DNA of 64,000 bases, taken from NCBI RefSeq assembly GCF_022539665.2, contig NC_081340.1:3038001-3102000 (forward strand), written 5' to 3'. Both the position numbers and the translations under genes were made by a program. Below the pieces are notes generated by a model. It ran no database searches. It saw only the letters and a list, made by a program, of their open reading frames with translations, and was not told where the DNA came from. Source of the stretch: Daphnia carinata (Eukaryota; Arthropoda; Branchiopoda; Diplostraca; Daphniidae). This document shows positions 62,022-64,000 of the stretch, piece after piece (position 1 is the stretch's first letter; every line of letters starts with the position of its first letter).

Positions 62022-64000
62022 AGACAGGATTTTGTTTCTGCTTTTCGTCGTGTTCAATCTACGACATCCATATCCCCCGATTAAGGAATCCCGCTCCGGT
62101 TAGCGAGCGGAGGCTGGATGGATTTGCCGATCCAACACTACAAGGAGAACGGAGCCGAGGAGCAGCTACAACAGTCGCTAGCCATGCGAACCGAGTGGGA
62201 ACCTTGCCTGGCGCATCATCCGCCGCTCCAGAGCTTCGGCTGTGACGCCGAGTTGGCCGAGCGAGGAGGAGGACCGCCCCCTCCGCCGCCACCTTCCAAA
62301 CGACGCTTCCGCAGCCCCACTTCACGCAATAAACCCAACGACAGTGCGATGTGCGCCACCATGGACGACCGGCACGGAAAGATGCGGGAAACGCTCATGG
62401 AACGTCAGGTGAATAATTAATCTATTTTATTTTATTCTTTCCCCCCCCCTTTTTTTTTTTTTTTGGTTTCTTTTTTTTTTTTTTTTGCCTCCCCCAACAT
62501 TGTTCTATTCTCTTGTTTTACCACCGATGTAACGACAAAACAATGAAATAACATAATGACTAAATGACGGGGGATGGCAAAAAAGAGAACAAAAAAAAAA
62601 TGATAGGTGCATTAAGCAGTCCAGGCGTCATTTATGATAAGCTTTTTTTATGGGTTAGCCTTAATTCTAAGTTGGCAAGTTGTAACGCGAGTGAATGTGC
62701 GTGTTGTATTCGGGGTGTCCGGAGGGGGGTTGTGAACGTTATTCAACAGCAGTTGGAGCGGGCTGGTGGATGTTGTTGGACACATCAATAATGTAACACA
62801 AGCGCTAGGACCCCTCCCACCTATTAAGAACGTGATCCTCATGCCTACCTCGATCGGGCCCTGATATACCGCGTCTTCCAAGTAAATTACGTCGTCTAAT
62901 CCTCGTTGCCGCGTGTCGGCCGCCAGGTCGGAATGTATAAGAAGGACCAAAGTCCCAAGCATAGCCTGACATGTACTCTATTGACTCGTACCAAGTATAT
63001 ATATCTGCCATCAAGCCCTGCACAGCGTACTGTGTTTATATATAGCCATGTACTCACTGCGTGTGTGTGTGTGTGTGTGTCTATTCTATGTTAGGACACA
63101 CATATCGATTGACATCGAAAGAGCCCTGGCCCATTCTTCCCTTTTTTTTCTTGCTTTCTTCCCTATGAGTTCCGTTTTGATCGTATTCTTATTTCTATCT
63201 CATCCGTTTTTTGTGTGTGTTCCTCGACTTGTTTTCTTTTATTTATTTATTTTGTTCTTTTTTTTTTTCTTCAACTGTGTATGTCATTGTATATGTTGTG
63301 TGTTGCCGCCTGGCCACAAGAAAGCAGAGTCTTTGCTGGTTGGCTGAAAAGCTCGTTTCCGTCATTCGCAATTAGCCTCCGGTCCAGTTATTTGTCACTC
63401 CAGTGCGATCGACGACTCCCTTTCTGCTGTCTTTGCTGTCTCGTTTTTTTTCTTTCGTTTTTTTTTTTTCGTTGTTCTATATCTGTGTAAATAAAACACG
63501 AATCGTAGAGATAGCAAGTCAGAGGCCGAATAGGAGACGAGGAGCAAAGATCGCTCATCTCTTGTTAATGAAGCAATCCTTACAGCCAAAGACCTTCTCG
63601 CTCTCCGTAACAATCGATAATGTGATGCCTTCCCTTTCTAAGAACTTCCTCCATCGACTTCTTTTCTTCCTTCGTGTAGACGTACTGTATTTATATCGCA
63701 TTTTTTTTTCCTCCTTCATTCAGTTTTTTTTTTTTTTGGGGGGGGGGGGAGGGTGTTGTTCATCGTGATAGAAGGAACGACTAGAAGCAAAAGAATTTAT
63801 GTGTGTAGGAGGCCCCCCTGTCTTCATTTATGTTTAGGAAGCCGTTGAAAATGATACTGTGGCTCATTCCCCCTTTTTTATCCTTACTGTTTTCCACTTG
63901 ATCTAATTTGTTCTGTGAAAATGGGTTGACTATAAAAAATAATGTTCTTCTTTTGTACCAGGTTCAAAAGGCCGGAGGTCTCTTGGGCGTGACTTCACGC
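62022..64000 (+). CDS. 5' end of an unrecognised gene, partial (runs off the right edge)
   Basis: The first coding exon runs 62118-62408. An in-frame TAA at 62082-62084, within the same exon, supports ATG 62118 as the start. A plausible acceptor (GGGCTTCACACAG) places the exon beginning at 62022. The 97 residues are polar, with a proline run (GGGPPPPPPPSKRRFRSPTS) and a helical end, HGKMRETLMERQ. The exon closes CAG|GTGAAT in phase 0. A poly-pyrimidine acceptor (CTTCTTTTGTACCAG) at 63960-63961 opens the next exon, which reads VQKAGGLLGVTSR to the window end, in frame. The intron is 1553 nt. The basic patch KRRFR and low complexity suggest a nuclear or cytoplasmic regulatory protein, but I recognise no family and give no function. 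Confidence 0.6.
62409..63961 (+). other. Intron of the right-edge gene
   Basis: GTGAAT to TACCAG. It contains C and T homopolymers, a GT array at 63061-63080 and no exon I can see. Confidence 0.55.
63061..63080. repeat. GT microsatellite
   Basis: Ten uninterrupted GT units. Confidence 0.9.

Noticed and set aside
1-64000. CRISPR arrays, prokaryotic operons, viral or phage genes, intact transposase or reverse transcriptase
   Set aside because: None seen; the direct repeats present are simple microsatellites, and no transposase, integrase or polymerase motif appears in any frame.

Overview
This is a eukaryotic nuclear window, most probably from a branchiopod crustacean such as Daphnia, or at least an arthropod. 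The evidence is very short GT-AG introns (about 70 to 117 nt in the well-resolved genes), an arthropod-style secreted pseudo-chitinase, Thr-rich secreted proteins of extracellular-matrix type, and non-coding DNA loaded with poly(A)/poly(T) tracts, G-runs and CA/GT/CT/TA microsatellites. Species assignment is inference; no bacterial or viral gene, CRISPR array or operon is visible. Most long open frames outside the genes below are homopolymer artefacts (runs of F or K) or antisense shadows. Layout, left to right: (1) 1-11001 is inferred to be the large first coding intron of a minus-strand gene whose first coding exon lies at 11002-11203. That exon encodes an acidic N-terminus ending in a helix (DPQALLNTWLGELDNLNM) that resembles the talin-binding N-terminal helix of MIG-10/RIAM/lamellipodin adaptors (Drosophila pico). 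(2) 11204 to about 20.5 kb is probably its 5' non-coding intron, with a candidate 5' exon ending at 20177 beside a CTCF/YY1-like motif cluster. (3) 22129-24066, minus strand: a two-exon secreted protein with a catalytically dead GH18 (chitinase-like) barrel followed by a Thr-rich tail. (4) 24.6-24.9 kb: a tRNA-derived SINE candidate with intact A and B boxes. (5) 25510-26273, minus strand: a complete four-exon TMEM222 orthologue, the most secure call here. (6) 29895-32103 and 38345-44926, plus strand: two secreted, intrinsically disordered, Thr/Arg-rich proteins of 357 and 1232 aa that share modules and gene architecture (tiny signal-peptide exon, long first intron) and look like tandem relatives. 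(7) 44.9-57 kb: no gene I can support. (8) From about 57.4 kb to the right edge, plus strand: the 5' end of an unrecognised gene, with a candidate non-coding exon ending at 57456, a first coding exon at 62118-62408 and a second coding exon running off the window at 64000. Working together: there is no operon logic here. The three secreted proteins (pseudo-chitinase and the two Thr/Arg-rich proteins) would plausibly act in cuticle, peritrophic matrix or other extracellular matrix. TMEM222 and the MIG-10-like adaptor are unrelated cellular genes. The spliced models for TMEM222, the pseudo-chitinase and the two Thr/Arg-rich proteins were built by hand from splice-site phase. Every junction keeps frame, but none has been tested against RNA.
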